DNA of 64,000 nucleotides from Mucilaginibacter sp. (GCA_028288025.1 JAQBOM010000015.1:26068-90067), one strand, 5' to 3'; counted from the stretch's first letter, positions 36,099 to 45,425 are shown. Made by a program: numbers and translations. The notes: generated by a model from the sequence alone, not told the origin.

Positions 36099-36686
36099 TT
36101 ATTTTTTAGCTGCAGCCGCGGCATCCTGCTCGGCCTGGCGTAATGCACGTGAAGTGGTTACCGATAAAATGGTATCTTCTTTCGCGTTGGTAATGGTCAG
36201 TTTATCGAAGCTGAGGTCGCCTACTTTTACCGATTTGCCAACTTCCAAAGTTTCAATGCTCACTTCAATGGCATCCAAGTGGTCTTTTGGCAACGCTTTG
36301 ATACGCAATTTCCTTAATTTCTGTACCAGTTTACCGCCTGTTTTAACGCCGGGTGATGTCCCGGTTAATTTAACAGGGATTTCCATAGTGATAGGCTTTT
36401 TCTCGTCAAGCAACAAAAAGTCAACATGGATAATTTGTTCGGTCAATGGGTGAAACTGGATATCTTTAATGATAGCCTGTGATTTTACACCAGCAATGTT
36501 TAAGTCGATGAAATGAACAACCGGTGTATAAACTACGGCTTTCAAATCAGCTGCGGACACAGAAAAGTGGGTTTGGGTTGGCCCACCGTAAAGTACTGCC
36601 GGCACTAATGCCTGGTAACGCAGTTCTTTAGCGTCTCGTTTCCCTACGTTCTCTCTTGGAGAACCGCTAATAGCAATTGATTTCAT
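36099..36686 (-). CDS. rplY: 50S ribosomal protein L25 / Ctc
   Basis: A 195-aa L25-TL5 family protein. The start MKSIAISGSPRENVGKRDAK at 36686 is the family's N-terminus; a longer frame upstream is repeat tract H. The N-terminal domain (about 1-95) binds 5S rRNA and the C-terminal beta domain (about 100-185) is the TL5/Ctc extension. The end is Ala/Lys-rich. The gene lies between prs and pth, a conserved order. Confidence 0.95.
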   Translation of the reverse strand: MKSIAISGSPRENVGKRDAKELRYQALVPAVLYGGPTQTHFSVSAADLKAVVYTPVVHFIDLNIAGVKSQAIIKDIQFHPLTEQIIHVDFLLLDEKKPITMEIPVKLTGTSPGVKTGGKLVQKLRKLRIKALPKDHLDAIEVSIETLEVGKSVKVGDLSFDKLTITNAKEDTILSVTTSRALRQAEQDAAAAAKK

Positions 36687-36698
36687 TTGTTTGTTTGT

Positions 36699-36801
36699 TA
36701 GTCCATGGTCCATAGACCATGGCTGTTGTTTGTATGTATTTATTGTTTGTATTCCTTTTCAAAATTCGTCTATGGACTATCGGCCATCGACTATGGACTA
36801 C
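36699..36801. repeat. 7-nt-phased inverted repeat tract H (GTCCATG/GACTATG)
   Basis: The left arm at 36699-36722 has 7-mers GTCCATG, GTCCATA, GACCATG. The right arm at 36768-36801 has GTCTATG, GACTATC, GGCCATC, GACTATG, GACTACT. A T-rich, unrelated spacer of about 45 nt lies between. The right arm stops just before the prs stop codon. Confidence 0.85.
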
Positions 36802-36802
36802 T

Positions 36803-37747
36803 TCAGTCCACCCTGAACAATTGGCTTATTGAGCCGTGCTCGTTTACATTCATTATTGCCTTGGCAAAAAGGTCGGCAGTGCTTAGCACCCTTATTTTGC
36901 TGCTCTTTTGTTTAAGCGGTATAGTATCTGTTACGATCAGTTCGGCTAAAACCGAATTTTCGATCGTTTCGTAAGCGTTACCGGATAATACGGGGTGGGT
37001 ACAAACCGCCCGAACACTGCGTGCCCCGCGTTCCATAATTAGTGCGCCTGCTTTTGCCAGTGTACCGGCGGTATCGCAAATGTCATCAATCAGCACTATA
37101 TCCTGGTCGGTAACATCCCCAATAAGGGTCATCGACTCAATTTCGTTTGCCCGTTTGCGGCGCTTATCGCAGATCACTACTTCCGCATTAAAAAACTTGG
37201 CAAACGTACGCGCCCTGTATGATCCGCCCATATCCGGCGAAGCAATGGTTAAATTGCCCAGCTCGAGGCTTTTTATGTACGGTACAAATATTACCGATGC
37301 ATCCAAATGGTCAACCGGGATATCAAAAAATCCCTGTATCTGTGCGGCGTGCAGGTCCATCGTCATGATACGGTTGATACCTGCTGCAACCAATAAGTTA
37401 GCCACAAGCTTTGAACCTATTGCCACACGTGGCTTGTCTTTCCTGTCCTGCCGCGCCAGCCCGAAATAGGGGATAACCGCGGTTACATAATGCGCAGATG
37501 CACGGCGCGCTGCATCGATCATCATCAGCAACTCCATCAGGTTATCTGTCGGCGGGTTGGTTGACTGTATTAAAAATACGTCGCTCCCGCGTACCGACTC
37601 GTTAAAGTGCGGCTGAAATTCGCCATCGCTGAAAACAGAAAGCACTACCTCGCCAAGTTCCTTGCCATATTTTGCGGCAATGTTTTCGGCCAGCACCGTA
37701 GTGGCTGAACCTGCAAATAACTTAACGGGATTGAACTGTAAAGGCAT
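36803..37747 (-). CDS. prs: Ribose-phosphate pyrophosphokinase
   Basis: A 314-aa PRPP synthetase. The catalytic flexible-loop region is at DKRRKRANEIESM, and the PRPP-binding motif is IVLIDDICDTAGTLA near residue 222. FLIQSTNPPTDNLMELL is the N-terminal signature. It makes PRPP for nucleotide, His and Trp synthesis. rplY follows on the same strand. Confidence 0.98.
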   Translation of the reverse strand: MPLQFNPVKLFAGSATTVLAENIAAKYGKELGEVVLSVFSDGEFQPHFNESVRGSDVFLIQSTNPPTDNLMELLMMIDAARRASAHYVTAVIPYFGLARQDRKDKPRVAIGSKLVANLLVAAGINRIMTMDLHAAQIQGFFDIPVDHLDASVIFVPYIKSLELGNLTIASPDMGGSYRARTFAKFFNAEVVICDKRRKRANEIESMTLIGDVTDQDIVLIDDICDTAGTLAKAGALIMERGARSVRAVCTHPVLSGNAYETIENSVLAELIVTDTIPLKQKSSKIRVLSTADLFAKAIMNVNEHGSISQLFRVD

Positions 37748-37753
37748 CTCTTC

Positions 37754-37893
37754 GTATTTCGAATTTCGGAATTTCGATTTCGGAATTAGGTAAATTCCTA
37801 TTTTAGGAATAACCGTCCTATAAAAAACAATTTCGGATTTTGAATTCCTGTCCTGGAATTAAATCCGAAATCGAACATCCGAAACCCGAAATC
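37754..37893. repeat. 7-nt-phased inverted repeat tract I (ATTTCGG/TCCGAAA)
   Basis: TTTCG words recur at 6-8-nt steps in 37754-37788, and the complementary CGAAA words recur at 37861-37893. The central part (AATTCCTATTTTAGGAAT) is also palindromic. It fills the gap between prs and tRNA-Gln. Confidence 0.75.
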
Positions 37894-37902
37894 ATTTAAC
37901 TG

Positions 37903-37973
37903 TTGCCCGACCAGGATTCGAACCTAGACAAACGGTACCAAAAACCGTCGTACTACCTTTATACTATCGGGCA
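37903..37973 (-). tRNA. tRNA-Gln (anticodon TTG)
   Basis: Read on the minus strand it is a 71-nt cloverleaf: acceptor TGCCCGA/TCGGGCA, anticodon stem ACGGT/ACCGT with loop TTTTGGT (anticodon TTG), T-arm with GGTTCGAATCC, and discriminator A. CCA is not encoded. It reads CAA and possibly CAG. Confidence 0.95.
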
Positions 37974-38072
37974 ATCTCCTGTGGAATGTTGCCATTCCGA
38001 AAAGGAATGCAAATATAGGACGATTTTTTGAAGTTCAAAAAAAAGAATTGAATCAGGCGCCCGACAACCATT

Positions 38073-38726
38073 CTAAATAGAATCATTGACTCCCGACCTC
38101 TGCTCAGCCCGCTTAAAATCCACAATACTCAACCGTTCATCACAAAAACTATATTCGTGTTCCTGGTTTGAGCAGATGATCGTGAGGCGGTCCTTAGCGA
38201 ATTGACGCACCAGGCTCAAATACCAGTCAACCCCTTGCGTATCCAGGTTGGACGTTGGTTCATCCAGCATCAGCATAGGGGTATCGGCACAAAAAGCCAG
38301 CGCCAGTTTAAGCCGCTGCTTCATACCCGACGAAAAATATTTGATCATTTTATTCTTGCTTTCCGGCATGGCCAGCAGGCTGATGAGTTCACTTGTATCT
38401 ATCCCGGCTTTGTAGGTTTTGAATTTGAAATGAAAGTCGATCATTTCGCTTAACGTGAATTCTTCAATTAATTCAAGATAGGGCGCAGCCAGGCTGAGGT
38501 ATTGATATACGTTTTCGATGTCTATCTTTTTATCTGCACTAAAATAACCGAGCGTTCCCGCGGAAGGCGAAAGGCTGCCGTTTAAAACCTGCAGCAAAGT
38601 TGACTTTCCCGAACCATTCGGCCCGAGGATGGCATATATTTTTCCGTTGGTGAAAGAATAGTCGATTCCCCGGAATATCCAGTCGCGGTTAAACCGCCGG
38701 CCAATGTTTTCGAGGATGATTTGCAT
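38073..38726 (-). CDS. ABC transporter ATP-binding protein
   Basis: A 217-aa stand-alone nucleotide-binding domain. Walker A is GPNGSGKST; the signature region is YFSSGMKQRLKLALAF, with SSGMKQR in place of the usual LSGGQ; Walker B is PMLMLDEPTSNLD; a His in CSNQEHE lies near the switch. No permease is adjacent, so the substrate is unknown. It follows the lpx genes on the same strand and may be co-transcribed. Confidence 0.9.
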   Translation of the reverse strand: MQIILENIGRRFNRDWIFRGIDYSFTNGKIYAILGPNGSGKSTLLQVLNGSLSPSAGTLGYFSADKKIDIENVYQYLSLAAPYLELIEEFTLSEMIDFHFKFKTYKAGIDTSELISLLAMPESKNKMIKYFSSGMKQRLKLALAFCADTPMLMLDEPTSNLDTQGVDWYLSLVRQFAKDRLTIICSNQEHEYSFCDERLSIVDFKRAEQRSGVNDSI

Positions 38727-38727
38727 G

Positions 38728-38792
38728 TCAGTTTCCAGTTGGCGGTTCGCAGTGGGCAGTTTGCAAACTGCAAACTAAAAACTGCAAACCTG
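38728..38792. repeat. 7-nt-phased inverted repeat tract J (CAGTTGG/CAAACTG)
   Basis: Seven-base words run without a break: CAGTTTC, CAGTTGG, CGGTTCG, CAGTGGG, CAGTTTG, then CAAACTG, CAAACTA, AAAACTG, CAAACC. The second half is the complement of the first. It fills the gap between the ABC ATPase start and the lpxA stop. Tract M, 10 kb on, uses the same words. Confidence 0.88.
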
Positions 38793-38794
38793 TC

Positions 38795-39580
38795 CTACGA
38801 ATTCCCAAACCCCTTCATGATTCCGCGTTGCGAGTTCTGTACAAAATTGATGATCTCGTCGCGTTCAACGGTTGGGTTAAATTCGGCTTCAATAATATCA
38901 AGGGCTTTGGTCATATTGTACTTTTTCAGGAATATGATCCGATAAATTTCCTGTATCTCGTTAATGGTAGCTGCCGAGTATCCCCTGCGGCGCAGGCCTA
39001 CAGAATTGATACCGATATACGATAAAGGCTCGCGGCCGGCTTTTGTAAACGGAGGAACGTCCTTCCGCACCAGCGACCCGCCCGATATCATGCTGTGCGC
39101 CCCGATCTCGACAAACTGGTGCACCGCTGAAGTGCCGCCGATAAAAGCATAATCATATACATTGATATGCCCGGCCAGCTGAACGGAATTGGCGATGATA
39201 ACATTATCGCCGATAACGCAATCGTGCGCCACGTGTACATAAGCCATCAGCAGGCAGTTGCTCCCGATGGTGGTGGTGTTTTTATCAAGCGCAGTGCCCC
39301 GGTTAAGGGTTACGCATTCGCGGATGATGGTATTGTCGCCAACCGTAACGGTACTTTGCTCGCCGCGGTATTTTAAATCCTGCGGCGGAGCTGAGACTAC
39401 AGCGCCGGGGAATATCCGGCAGTTTTTACCGATGCGCGCGCCATCCATAATAGTACTGTTTGAGCCTATCCACGTGCCTTCGCCAACCTCCACGTCTTTG
39501 TGGATGGTTACAAATGGCTCAATAACCACGTTATCGGCAATTTTTGCCTGCGGATGTATATATGCTAATGGCTGGATCAT
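38795..39580 (-). CDS. lpxA: Acyl-ACP--UDP-GlcNAc O-acyltransferase LpxA
   Basis: A 261-aa left-handed beta-helix protein with hexapeptide repeats (about 4-185) and a C-terminal helical domain. The catalytic His region is in AYVHVAHDCVIGDN. It does the first step of lipid A synthesis. Its ATG overlaps the TGA/TAA region of the upstream lpxC-fabZ gene by 4 bp, showing tight coupling in the order lpxD, lpxC-fabZ, lpxA. Confidence 0.97.
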   Translation of the reverse strand: MIQPLAYIHPQAKIADNVVIEPFVTIHKDVEVGEGTWIGSNSTIMDGARIGKNCRIFPGAVVSAPPQDLKYRGEQSTVTVGDNTIIRECVTLNRGTALDKNTTTIGSNCLLMAYVHVAHDCVIGDNVIIANSVQLAGHINVYDYAFIGGTSAVHQFVEIGAHSMISGGSLVRKDVPPFTKAGREPLSYIGINSVGLRRRGYSAATINEIQEIYRIIFLKKYNMTKALDIIEAEFNPTVERDEIINFVQNSQRGIMKGFGNS

Positions 39581-40986
39581 TCTTCTTCTGTTTTTGTTCT
39601 TTTCACAATCTGGGCCATCAGTTCAGCCTCAACAACTATTTTTTCGCCAACCATGCCAATACCTTTCATCTGGGCAATACCCCTCCTGATTGGAGCAAGC
39701 AGATTGCAATGAAATATCAGTGTATCGCCGGGCACAACAGGTGCTTTAAAACGCGCGTTCTCTATCTTCAGGAACAAGGTAATATAATTTTCGGGATCGG
39801 GTACAGTATTCAATACCAAAATACCACCGGTTTGCGCCATCGCCTCTATCTGTAATACACCGGGAAACAACGGCGTACCCGGGAAGTGCCCTTTGAAAAG
39901 CTCTTCATTCATGGTCACATTTTTTAGCCCTACCACATGGCTCTTGGTCAGCTCCAGTATTTTATCGATCATCAAAAACGGCTGGCGATGCGGCAGAATG
40001 TTCATGATCTGCACGGTATCGTAAACCGGCTTAGCGTTCGGATCGTAGGTTTTTACATGCTTGCGGCTGCGTTCCTTTTTTATCAGGGTCTTTATTTTTT
40101 TTGCGAAGGCAACGTTCGCAGCATGTCCCGGCCGGGCTGCCATAATGTGGCCGCGTAACGGCACGCCAACCAAAGCCAGGTCGCCAATCATATCCAGTAA
40201 TTTATGCCTTGCGGGCTCATTCTGGTGGCGCAGCTCAATATTATTCAGGATACCTTGCGGAGCTACCTTGATGTCTTTACGATTAAATATTTTCGCCAGG
40301 TGTGCAAGTTCTTCATCGTCCACTTCTTTATCGACGACAACGATGGCATTATTCAGGTCGCCGCCTTTTATCAGGTCGTGCTTCAGCAGCATTTCCAGTT
40401 CATGCAAAAAGCAAAATGTACGGCATGAGGCTATTTCCTTGTTGAATTCAGATATGGTTGAAATACTGGCATGCTGGCTGCCCAACACCTGGGAGTTATA
40501 ATCAACCATACAGGTAAAACGATAGTCATCCAGGGGCATGGCCACCATGTCAACTTTGCGCTCAGGCTCCGAGTAATGAATGTTATAGGGTATATGATAA
40601 TACTCGCGGTCGGCTTCCTGCTCAACAAGGCCCATATCCTTAATGGCATCAACAAACTGGATAGAGCTGCCATCCATAATTGGTGTTTCGGGCCCGTCGA
40701 GGTCGATCAATACGTTATCCAGTTCCAAACCAACCAATGCCGCCAGCACGTGCTCTACTGTGCTCACGCTGGCTCCGTTTTGTGAAATGGTGGTACCACG
40801 GGAGGTGTCCGTTACATTATCAACATCGGCGTCAATTATCGGGGAGCCGGGCATATCAACCCGCCTGAATTTATAGCCATGATTTTCGGGTGCGGGGTTA
40901 AAAACCATTGTTACCCTTTCGCCGGTGTGTAACCCGGTACCCGAAACCGAAACCGGCGCCTTAATCGTTTTTTGTTTTACATTCAT
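39577..40986 (-). CDS. lpxC/fabZ: Bifunctional LpxC deacetylase / FabZ dehydratase
   Basis: A 469-aa natural fusion typical of Bacteroidota. LpxC (about 1-300) shows VSGTGLHTGERV, a zinc-site His in STVEHVLAAL, and ARHKLLDMIGDLALVG with the other ligands. FabZ (about 325-465) shows NILPHRQPFLMIDKI and GHFPGTPLFPGVLQIEAMAQ. LpxC commits to lipid A synthesis; FabZ dehydrates 3-hydroxyacyl-ACP. I chose the ATG at 40986 where MNVKQKTIKAP starts; the longer frame is tract K. Confidence 0.97.
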   Translation of the reverse strand: MNVKQKTIKAPVSVSGTGLHTGERVTMVFNPAPENHGYKFRRVDMPGSPIIDADVDNVTDTSRGTTISQNGASVSTVEHVLAALVGLELDNVLIDLDGPETPIMDGSSIQFVDAIKDMGLVEQEADREYYHIPYNIHYSEPERKVDMVAMPLDDYRFTCMVDYNSQVLGSQHASISTISEFNKEIASCRTFCFLHELEMLLKHDLIKGGDLNNAIVVVDKEVDDEELAHLAKIFNRKDIKVAPQGILNNIELRHQNEPARHKLLDMIGDLALVGVPLRGHIMAARPGHAANVAFAKKIKTLIKKERSRKHVKTYDPNAKPVYDTVQIMNILPHRQPFLMIDKILELTKSHVVGLKNVTMNEELFKGHFPGTPLFPGVLQIEAMAQTGGILVLNTVPDPENYITLFLKIENARFKAPVVPGDTLIFHCNLLAPIRRGIAQMKGIGMVGEKIVVEAELMAQIVKRTKTEEE

Positions 40987-40993
40987 TTTTGGA

Positions 40994-41080
40994 TAGTCAT
41001 TGGTCATTGGCCATTGGTCATTAGTCACTCGGTTATCTGTAATCCAACCCAATGACTAATGACCAGTGACTAATGACTAC
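40994..41080. repeat. 7-nt-phased inverted repeat tract K (GTCATTG/AATGACT)
   Basis: The left arm at 40994-41029 has GTCATTG, GTCATTG, GCCATTG, GTCATTA. The right arm at 41051-41080 has AATGACT, AATGACC, AGTGACT, AATGACT. A 21-nt spacer lies between. The right arm covers the stop codon and last codons of lpxD, so the gene ends inside the repeat. Confidence 0.88.
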
Positions 41081-42110
41081 TTCGTAATTCTGTAATTATT
41101 TTTTCAAGTTCGTTAATTTTTTTCTCTAATTCGGGCAACCTGTTTATCACAATCAGTGAGCGCATATTCGCGCTAAACGACACTGCAGGCGCGCCCGCCC
41201 ATTTTTTTCCTTCATCCGTTATTGAATGGCTGATGCCAGATTTGGCCTGTATCTGCGAGCCCTTAGCGATGCTAATATGCCCAACAATACCAGCCTGCCC
41301 GCCTATAACGCAATTCTCACCGATTTTAGCGCTGCCGGATACCCCGGTTTGCGCTGCTATCACCGTATTCGCGCCAATTTCGACGTTGTGCGCTACCTGT
41401 ACCAGGTTATCCAGTTTTACCCCTTTGCGGATAATGGTTGAGCCCATCGTTGCCCTGTCGACTGTTGTATTTGCCCCGATTTCAACATCGTCCCCGATAA
41501 TGACATTACCAATTTGGGCCACTTTGTTATAAGAGCCATCACCAGCAGGGGCGAAGCCGAAGCCATCGCCGCCTATTATCGTACCAGAATGAATGATGAC
41601 ATTGTCGCCTATCTTACAATCAAAATAAACCTTAACGCCGGCAAAAAGCGTAACGTTATTGCCAATAATCACATCATCGGCAATATAGCATTGCGGATAA
41701 ATTTTACTGTTATCGCCTATTTTAACGCCAGGGCCGATATAAGCGAAGGCCCCAACATATACATTTTCGCCGAGTGTGGCCGACGGGTGTATAAAGCTGG
41801 GCTGCTCGATACCTGTTTTATGTAATTTAACGGTATTGTATTTCTCAAGCAGGATAGAAATAGCGACGTAGGCATTTTCAACCCGGATGAGTGTGGATTT
41901 TACCGGCCCGGCAAGTACCTGATCGTTATTAATAATAACCACCGAAGCGTTTGTAGTGTACAGATATTGCTCGTATTTAGGATTAGCTAAAAAAGAAAGC
42001 GAACCCGCCTGGGCTTCTTCTATCTTACCCAGTTGATTTACCGCTACTAAAGGGTCGCCTTCAACTGTTCCATTAAGCATTAAACCTAATTCCTGTGCGG
42101 TAAATTGCAT
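41070..42110 (-). CDS. lpxD: UDP-3-O-acylglucosamine N-acyltransferase LpxD
   Basis: A 346-aa protein. The N-terminal uridine-binding domain (about 1-95) is followed by a left-handed beta-helix of hexapeptide repeats and a C-terminal coiled helix ([18 protein letters not shown]). [20 protein letters not shown] and the catalytic His in [10 protein letters not shown] are visible. It adds the second acyl chain to the lipid A precursor. It is the promoter-proximal lpx gene here. Its last three codons fall in repeat tract K. Confidence 0.97.
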   Translation of the reverse strand: MQFTAQELGLMLNGTVEGDPLVAVNQLGKIEEAQAGSLSFLANPKYEQYLYTTNASVVIINNDQVLAGPVKSTLIRVENAYVAISILLEKYNTVKLHKTGIEQPSFIHPSATLGENVYVGAFAYIGPGVKIGDNSKIYPQCYIADDVIIGNNVTLFAGVKVYFDCKIGDNVIIHSGTIIGGDGFGFAPAGDGSYNKVAQIGNVIIGDDVEIGANTTVDRATMGSTIIRKGVKLDNLVQVAHNVEIGANTVIAAQTGVSGSAKIGENCVIGGQAGIVGHISIAKGSQIQAKSGISHSITDEGKKWAGAPAVSFSANMRSLIVINRLPELEKKINELEKIITELRSSH

Positions 42111-42146
42111 CGGGCAAATTTAAGTGTTAAAATTTAAGCGCCAAAA

Positions 42147-42245
42147 TTAGTTGATTAAGTGGGATTAAGTGAGTAGTTGATTAGGTTAAATCGCAAATTA
42201 ATTAATATAGTTAACTTATTCAACTTAATCAACCACTAAACTAAC
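42147..42245. repeat. Inverted repeat tract L (GATTAAG/CTTAATC)
   Basis: The left arm at 42147-42187 has GATTA words about 10 and 16 nt apart. The right arm at 42212-42245 has TTCAACTTAATCAACCAC. It spans the gap between lpxD and the HD gene and covers the HD stop codon. It belongs to the same word class as tracts G and N. Confidence 0.65.
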
Positions 42246-43462
42246 TCCTTCTTATAACAAAGAACATACTTCTTTACAGTTTTAGCCAGCGCCTGTAAAT
42301 TTGAATTGTCGCTCGCCTCTGTAATATCTTTTATAGTATCGTCTTTCATTAATATCCGGATGTTGCCGTCGCCGGGCCGGTAAGCATCATTGCCTATCGT
42401 TTCTTCAAATACAAAATAAGATGCCTCGGCCGCTGATATATTATACTTTTTTATCGCGCGTTCTCTTAGTTCTTTTATAAACTGGTTGTTCGGCCGTTCG
42501 TTGGTAATATCCACTTTATAAAGGTCCCGGTTAATCAGGTCCCGGCTAAGTTTAGCCAGTACAAAATCATTATGCGAGGCCCAAACTTTTACAGCGGCCA
42601 TAATATCGGTATCATCAAGCGTAGCGAAAGTTTCCAGGTGGTGGTCTTCATTCATAAATGAATCCTTGCTGAGCGGTTTTTGCAGGAAATGATTTAACGC
42701 GGGCATGGCAAAAACTTGCTCGCCTTTTAAAGTCAGCTCGCGGCTGCGCTGAAGGATTTTGGCGAGCATAAACTCCGCAGATATCACTGTTTTATGCAAA
42801 TAAACCTGCCAGTACATTAACCTGCGCGCGATCAAAAACTTCTCAATGGAGTATATTCCTTTTTCCTCGATCGCTATCTGGTCGTCTTTTACATTCAGCA
42901 TTTTGATGATGCGGTCCGAACTGATCACCCCTTCCGATACGCCGGTAAAAAAACTGTCCCGGTTAAGGTAATCCATCCGGTCCATATCCAACTGGCCTGA
43001 TACCAGCTGGTGCAAAAATTTGCGGGGATAACTGCCTTTGAAGATGGCAATGGCCGTGGTCAGCCGACCCTTAAATTGCTTGTTCAGCCTGTTCATCAGC
43101 ATTACCGATATGTCCTCGTGCGATATGCCTTCTACGATCGTATGTTCCAGGGCATGTGAAAAAGGGCCATGCCCGATATCATGTAACAATATAGCTATAA
43201 TGACAGCCTCTTCCTCTTCGGCTGAAATAATATGGTCTTTATTGCGTAGAGTTTCAATAGCCATGCCCATCAGGTACATCGCACCGAGGGCATGGTGAAA
43301 ACGGGTGTGCAGCGCCCCGGGGTATACCAAATGAGTCATACCAAGCTGCTTGATATATCTTAAGCGTTGAAAATAAGGATGTTCAATCAGATCGAATACC
43401 AGCTCGGTTGGAATGCTGATAAATCCGTAAACGGGGTCGTTTATTATTTTCTTTTTATTCAA
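42236..43462 (-). CDS. HD-domain phosphohydrolase
   Basis: A 408-aa protein. The HD motif set is RFHHALGAMYL, LLHDIGHGPFSHALE (HD), and later SGQLDMDRMDYLNRD. It resembles the dGTPase/YdcH-like HD superfamily; the substrate is unproven. The reading frame begins at a TTG, and NKKKIINDPVYGF follows at once, which matches the family N-terminus. Its last codons are in tract L. It is divergent from porX. Confidence 0.9.
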   Translation of the reverse strand: MNKKKIINDPVYGFISIPTELVFDLIEHPYFQRLRYIKQLGMTHLVYPGALHTRFHHALGAMYLMGMAIETLRNKDHIISAEEEEAVIIAILLHDIGHGPFSHALEHTIVEGISHEDISVMLMNRLNKQFKGRLTTAIAIFKGSYPRKFLHQLVSGQLDMDRMDYLNRDSFFTGVSEGVISSDRIIKMLNVKDDQIAIEEKGIYSIEKFLIARRLMYWQVYLHKTVISAEFMLAKILQRSRELTLKGEQVFAMPALNHFLQKPLSKDSFMNEDHHLETFATLDDTDIMAAVKVWASHNDFVLAKLSRDLINRDLYKVDITNERPNNQFIKELRERAIKKYNISAAEASYFVFEETIGNDAYRPGDGNIRILMKDDTIKDITEASDNSNLQALAKTVKKYVLCYKKELV

Positions 43463-43632
43463 TGCGGATTTTATAACTGTGCAAAAATGTTAAATAAAGA
43501 TTATAGGCATGTCGTTCAATTGTTAATTTTTGTTAATCTCTTTCATAACCAACAACAAAACGCGTGCTTTGAGGTTATGTCTGAACGGGATATTGCCTGA
43601 AATCAGGCGGTGCTGTTTCTAAGTAAAATACG

Positions 43633-45186
43633 ATGCAAGATACAACCATATTATGGGCCGATGACGAAATTGACCTGCTAAAACCACATATACTTTTTTT
43701 AAACGAAAAAGGTTACAAAGTTACAACGGTAACTAACGGTAACGACGCCGTAGAAGCTTTCAAAAATAATTATTTCGACCTGGTTTTTCTAGACGAAAAT
43801 ATGCCCGGTTTAACCGGACTTGAAACCTTATCGCAAATAAAAAGCATCAATAACGACGTCCCGATAGTGCTAATCACCAAAAACGAGGAAGAATATTTGA
43901 TGGAGGATGCCATCGGGTCGAAAATTGATGACTACCTGATAAAACCAGTACATCCAAAACAAATACAGCTGACTATAAAACGGCTTACCGAAAATAAACG
44001 CCTGGTAACTGAAAAAACCACCATGGCCTACCAGCAGGATTTCAGGAACCTGGGCATGATACTGAACGATAACCTGAGCTACCAGGAGTGGGTTGATGTA
44101 TATAAAAAACTCATTTACTGGGAACTGGCGCTTGAACAGCTCGAAGACGCAGGAATGCACGAAATCCTTACCCTGCAAAAAGCCGAGGCGAATGTGCAGT
44201 TCTGCAAGTTCGTTGAAAAAAATTACCTCAACTGGATCGCAAACCCCGAATCGGGACCCACTATCTCATGCCAGTTATTTAAGAAGAAGGTATTCCCGCG
44301 GCTGGATGGCCAGGGACCTGTATTTTTTATCTTAATTGATAATTTAAGATACGACCAGTTTAAGATCATCAATCCGATCATATCCGAATATTTCCGGCTG
44401 GAGGAAGAGGATGCTTATTATAGCATTTTGCCAACGGCCACCCAATACGCCCGTAACTCCATATTCTCGGGCCTGATGCCGTTGGATATGGAAAAACGTT
44501 ACCCGGATATGTGGCAGAACGATGAGGACGAGGGGGGTAAGAATTTATTTGAAGGCCAGTTTCTTACCGATCAGCTTAAACGCGTTCTTCGGAAGGATAT
44601 CAAGCACTCCTATCATAAAATATTAAACATCGACGAAGGCCGCGCGCTTAATGAGTCGGTAAGCAACTTAATGACCAACGAGCTGAACGTGGTGGTTTAC
44701 AATTTTGTGGATATGCTTTCGCATGCCCGTACGGATATGCAAATGATACGTGAGCTGGCCAGCGACGATGCGGCATACCGCTCGTTAACCTTGTCGTGGT
44801 TTGAGCATTCGCCGTTGTTTGACTTGCTTAAGTTCCTTGCACAAAAACAGGTAAGGGTGATCATCACAACCGACCACGGTACCATCCGGGTTAGGAACCC
44901 AAGTAAAATAGTGGGCGATAGAAATACCAATACCAACCTGCGTTATAAACAGGGTAAAAATTTAAATTTTAATCCCAAGGAGGTATTTCACATCCGCAAT
45001 CCGCATGATGCGATGCTGCCAAAGCTGCACGTAAGCTCGAGCTTTGTGTTTGCCAAGGAAGACAGCTACTTTGTATATCCGAACAACTACAACCATTTTG
45101 TAAATTTTTATAACGAAACTTTTCAGCATGGCGGTATCTCCCTCGAAGAAATGCTGATACCTATTGCGGTTTACGGGCCTAAGTAA
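43633..45186 (+). CDS. porX: PorX: receiver-PglZ response regulator of T9SS
   Basis: A 517-aa protein. The receiver (about 1-120) has DDE near residue 10, phospho-acceptor Asp in LVFLDENMPG and Lys in YLIKPVHP. A helical linker follows, then a PglZ/alkaline-phosphatase-like domain (about 200-517) with LIDNLRYDQFK, FVDMLSHAR, ITTDHGTIRV and FQHGGISLEEML. PorX controls type IX secretion in Bacteroidota, and its PglZ domain is a zinc phosphodiesterase. No porY is adjacent, as usual. A T9SS cargo gene is at 21.3 kb. Confidence 0.95.
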   Translation: MQDTTILWADDEIDLLKPHILFLNEKGYKVTTVTNGNDAVEAFKNNYFDLVFLDENMPGLTGLETLSQIKSINNDVPIVLITKNEEEYLMEDAIGSKIDDYLIKPVHPKQIQLTIKRLTENKRLVTEKTTMAYQQDFRNLGMILNDNLSYQEWVDVYKKLIYWELALEQLEDAGMHEILTLQKAEANVQFCKFVEKNYLNWIANPESGPTISCQLFKKKVFPRLDGQGPVFFILIDNLRYDQFKIINPIISEYFRLEEEDAYYSILPTATQYARNSIFSGLMPLDMEKRYPDMWQNDEDEGGKNLFEGQFLTDQLKRVLRKDIKHSYHKILNIDEGRALNESVSNLMTNELNVVVYNFVDMLSHARTDMQMIRELASDDAAYRSLTLSWFEHSPLFDLLKFLAQKQVRVIITTDHGTIRVRNPSKIVGDRNTNTNLRYKQGKNLNFNPKEVFHIRNPHDAMLPKLHVSSSFVFAKEDSYFVYPNNYNHFVNFYNETFQHGGISLEEMLIPIAVYGPK

Positions 45187-45214
45187 AATATAAAAATTTT
45201 GCTTAAATTTGAAT

Positions 45215-45379
45215 ATGGTTTTAGTATTAAAAAATAGCAAAGACATCAAAAAGGTAAAAGAGCTACTAGTAAATCGACAGAATAAAAAAAAGCTCGATGC
45301 TAAGAAGTTTTGCGGTGCGTTAAAGGTTGATGAAGATGCGTTAGTGATACAACATCGTCTTCGAAATGAGTGGGACTGA
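45215..45379 (+). CDS. Antitoxin-like small protein (VapB-type)
   Basis: A 54-aa charged protein too short for a usual gene call. It reads MVLVLKNSKDIKKVKELL and ends RLRNEWD, with Lys-rich helices. Its 3' end overlaps the ATG of a PIN-type toxin fragment by 14 nt, the usual toxin-antitoxin arrangement. A TAAATTTG promoter-like box lies 3 nt before the ATG. Identity as an antitoxin rests on size, position and the neighbouring fragment. Confidence 0.6.
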   Translation: MVLVLKNSKDIKKVKELLVNRQNKKKLDAKKFCGALKVDEDALVIQHRLRNEWD

Positions 45380-45422
45380 TATCTTTCTGGATACCAATAT
45401 TTGTATCTACAATAATCTATAA
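45366..45422 (+). pseudogene. 5' remnant of a VapC/PIN-domain toxin
   Basis: 18 codons reading MSGTDIFLDTNICIYNNL and then TAA. The IFLDTNI(C/L)IY start is the signature first strand of PIN-domain toxins, with the first catalytic Asp. The other 110 or so residues are missing. The frame is the same as tsaE, which starts 3 nt after the stop, so a deletion seems to have joined the toxin's start to the front of tsaE. Confidence 0.7.
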
Positions 45423-45425
45423 CAG

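Noticed and set aside
40987..41052. 22-residue extension of LpxC-FabZ
   Set aside because: Falls in repeat tract K; MNVKQKTIKAP at 40986 is the family-like start.
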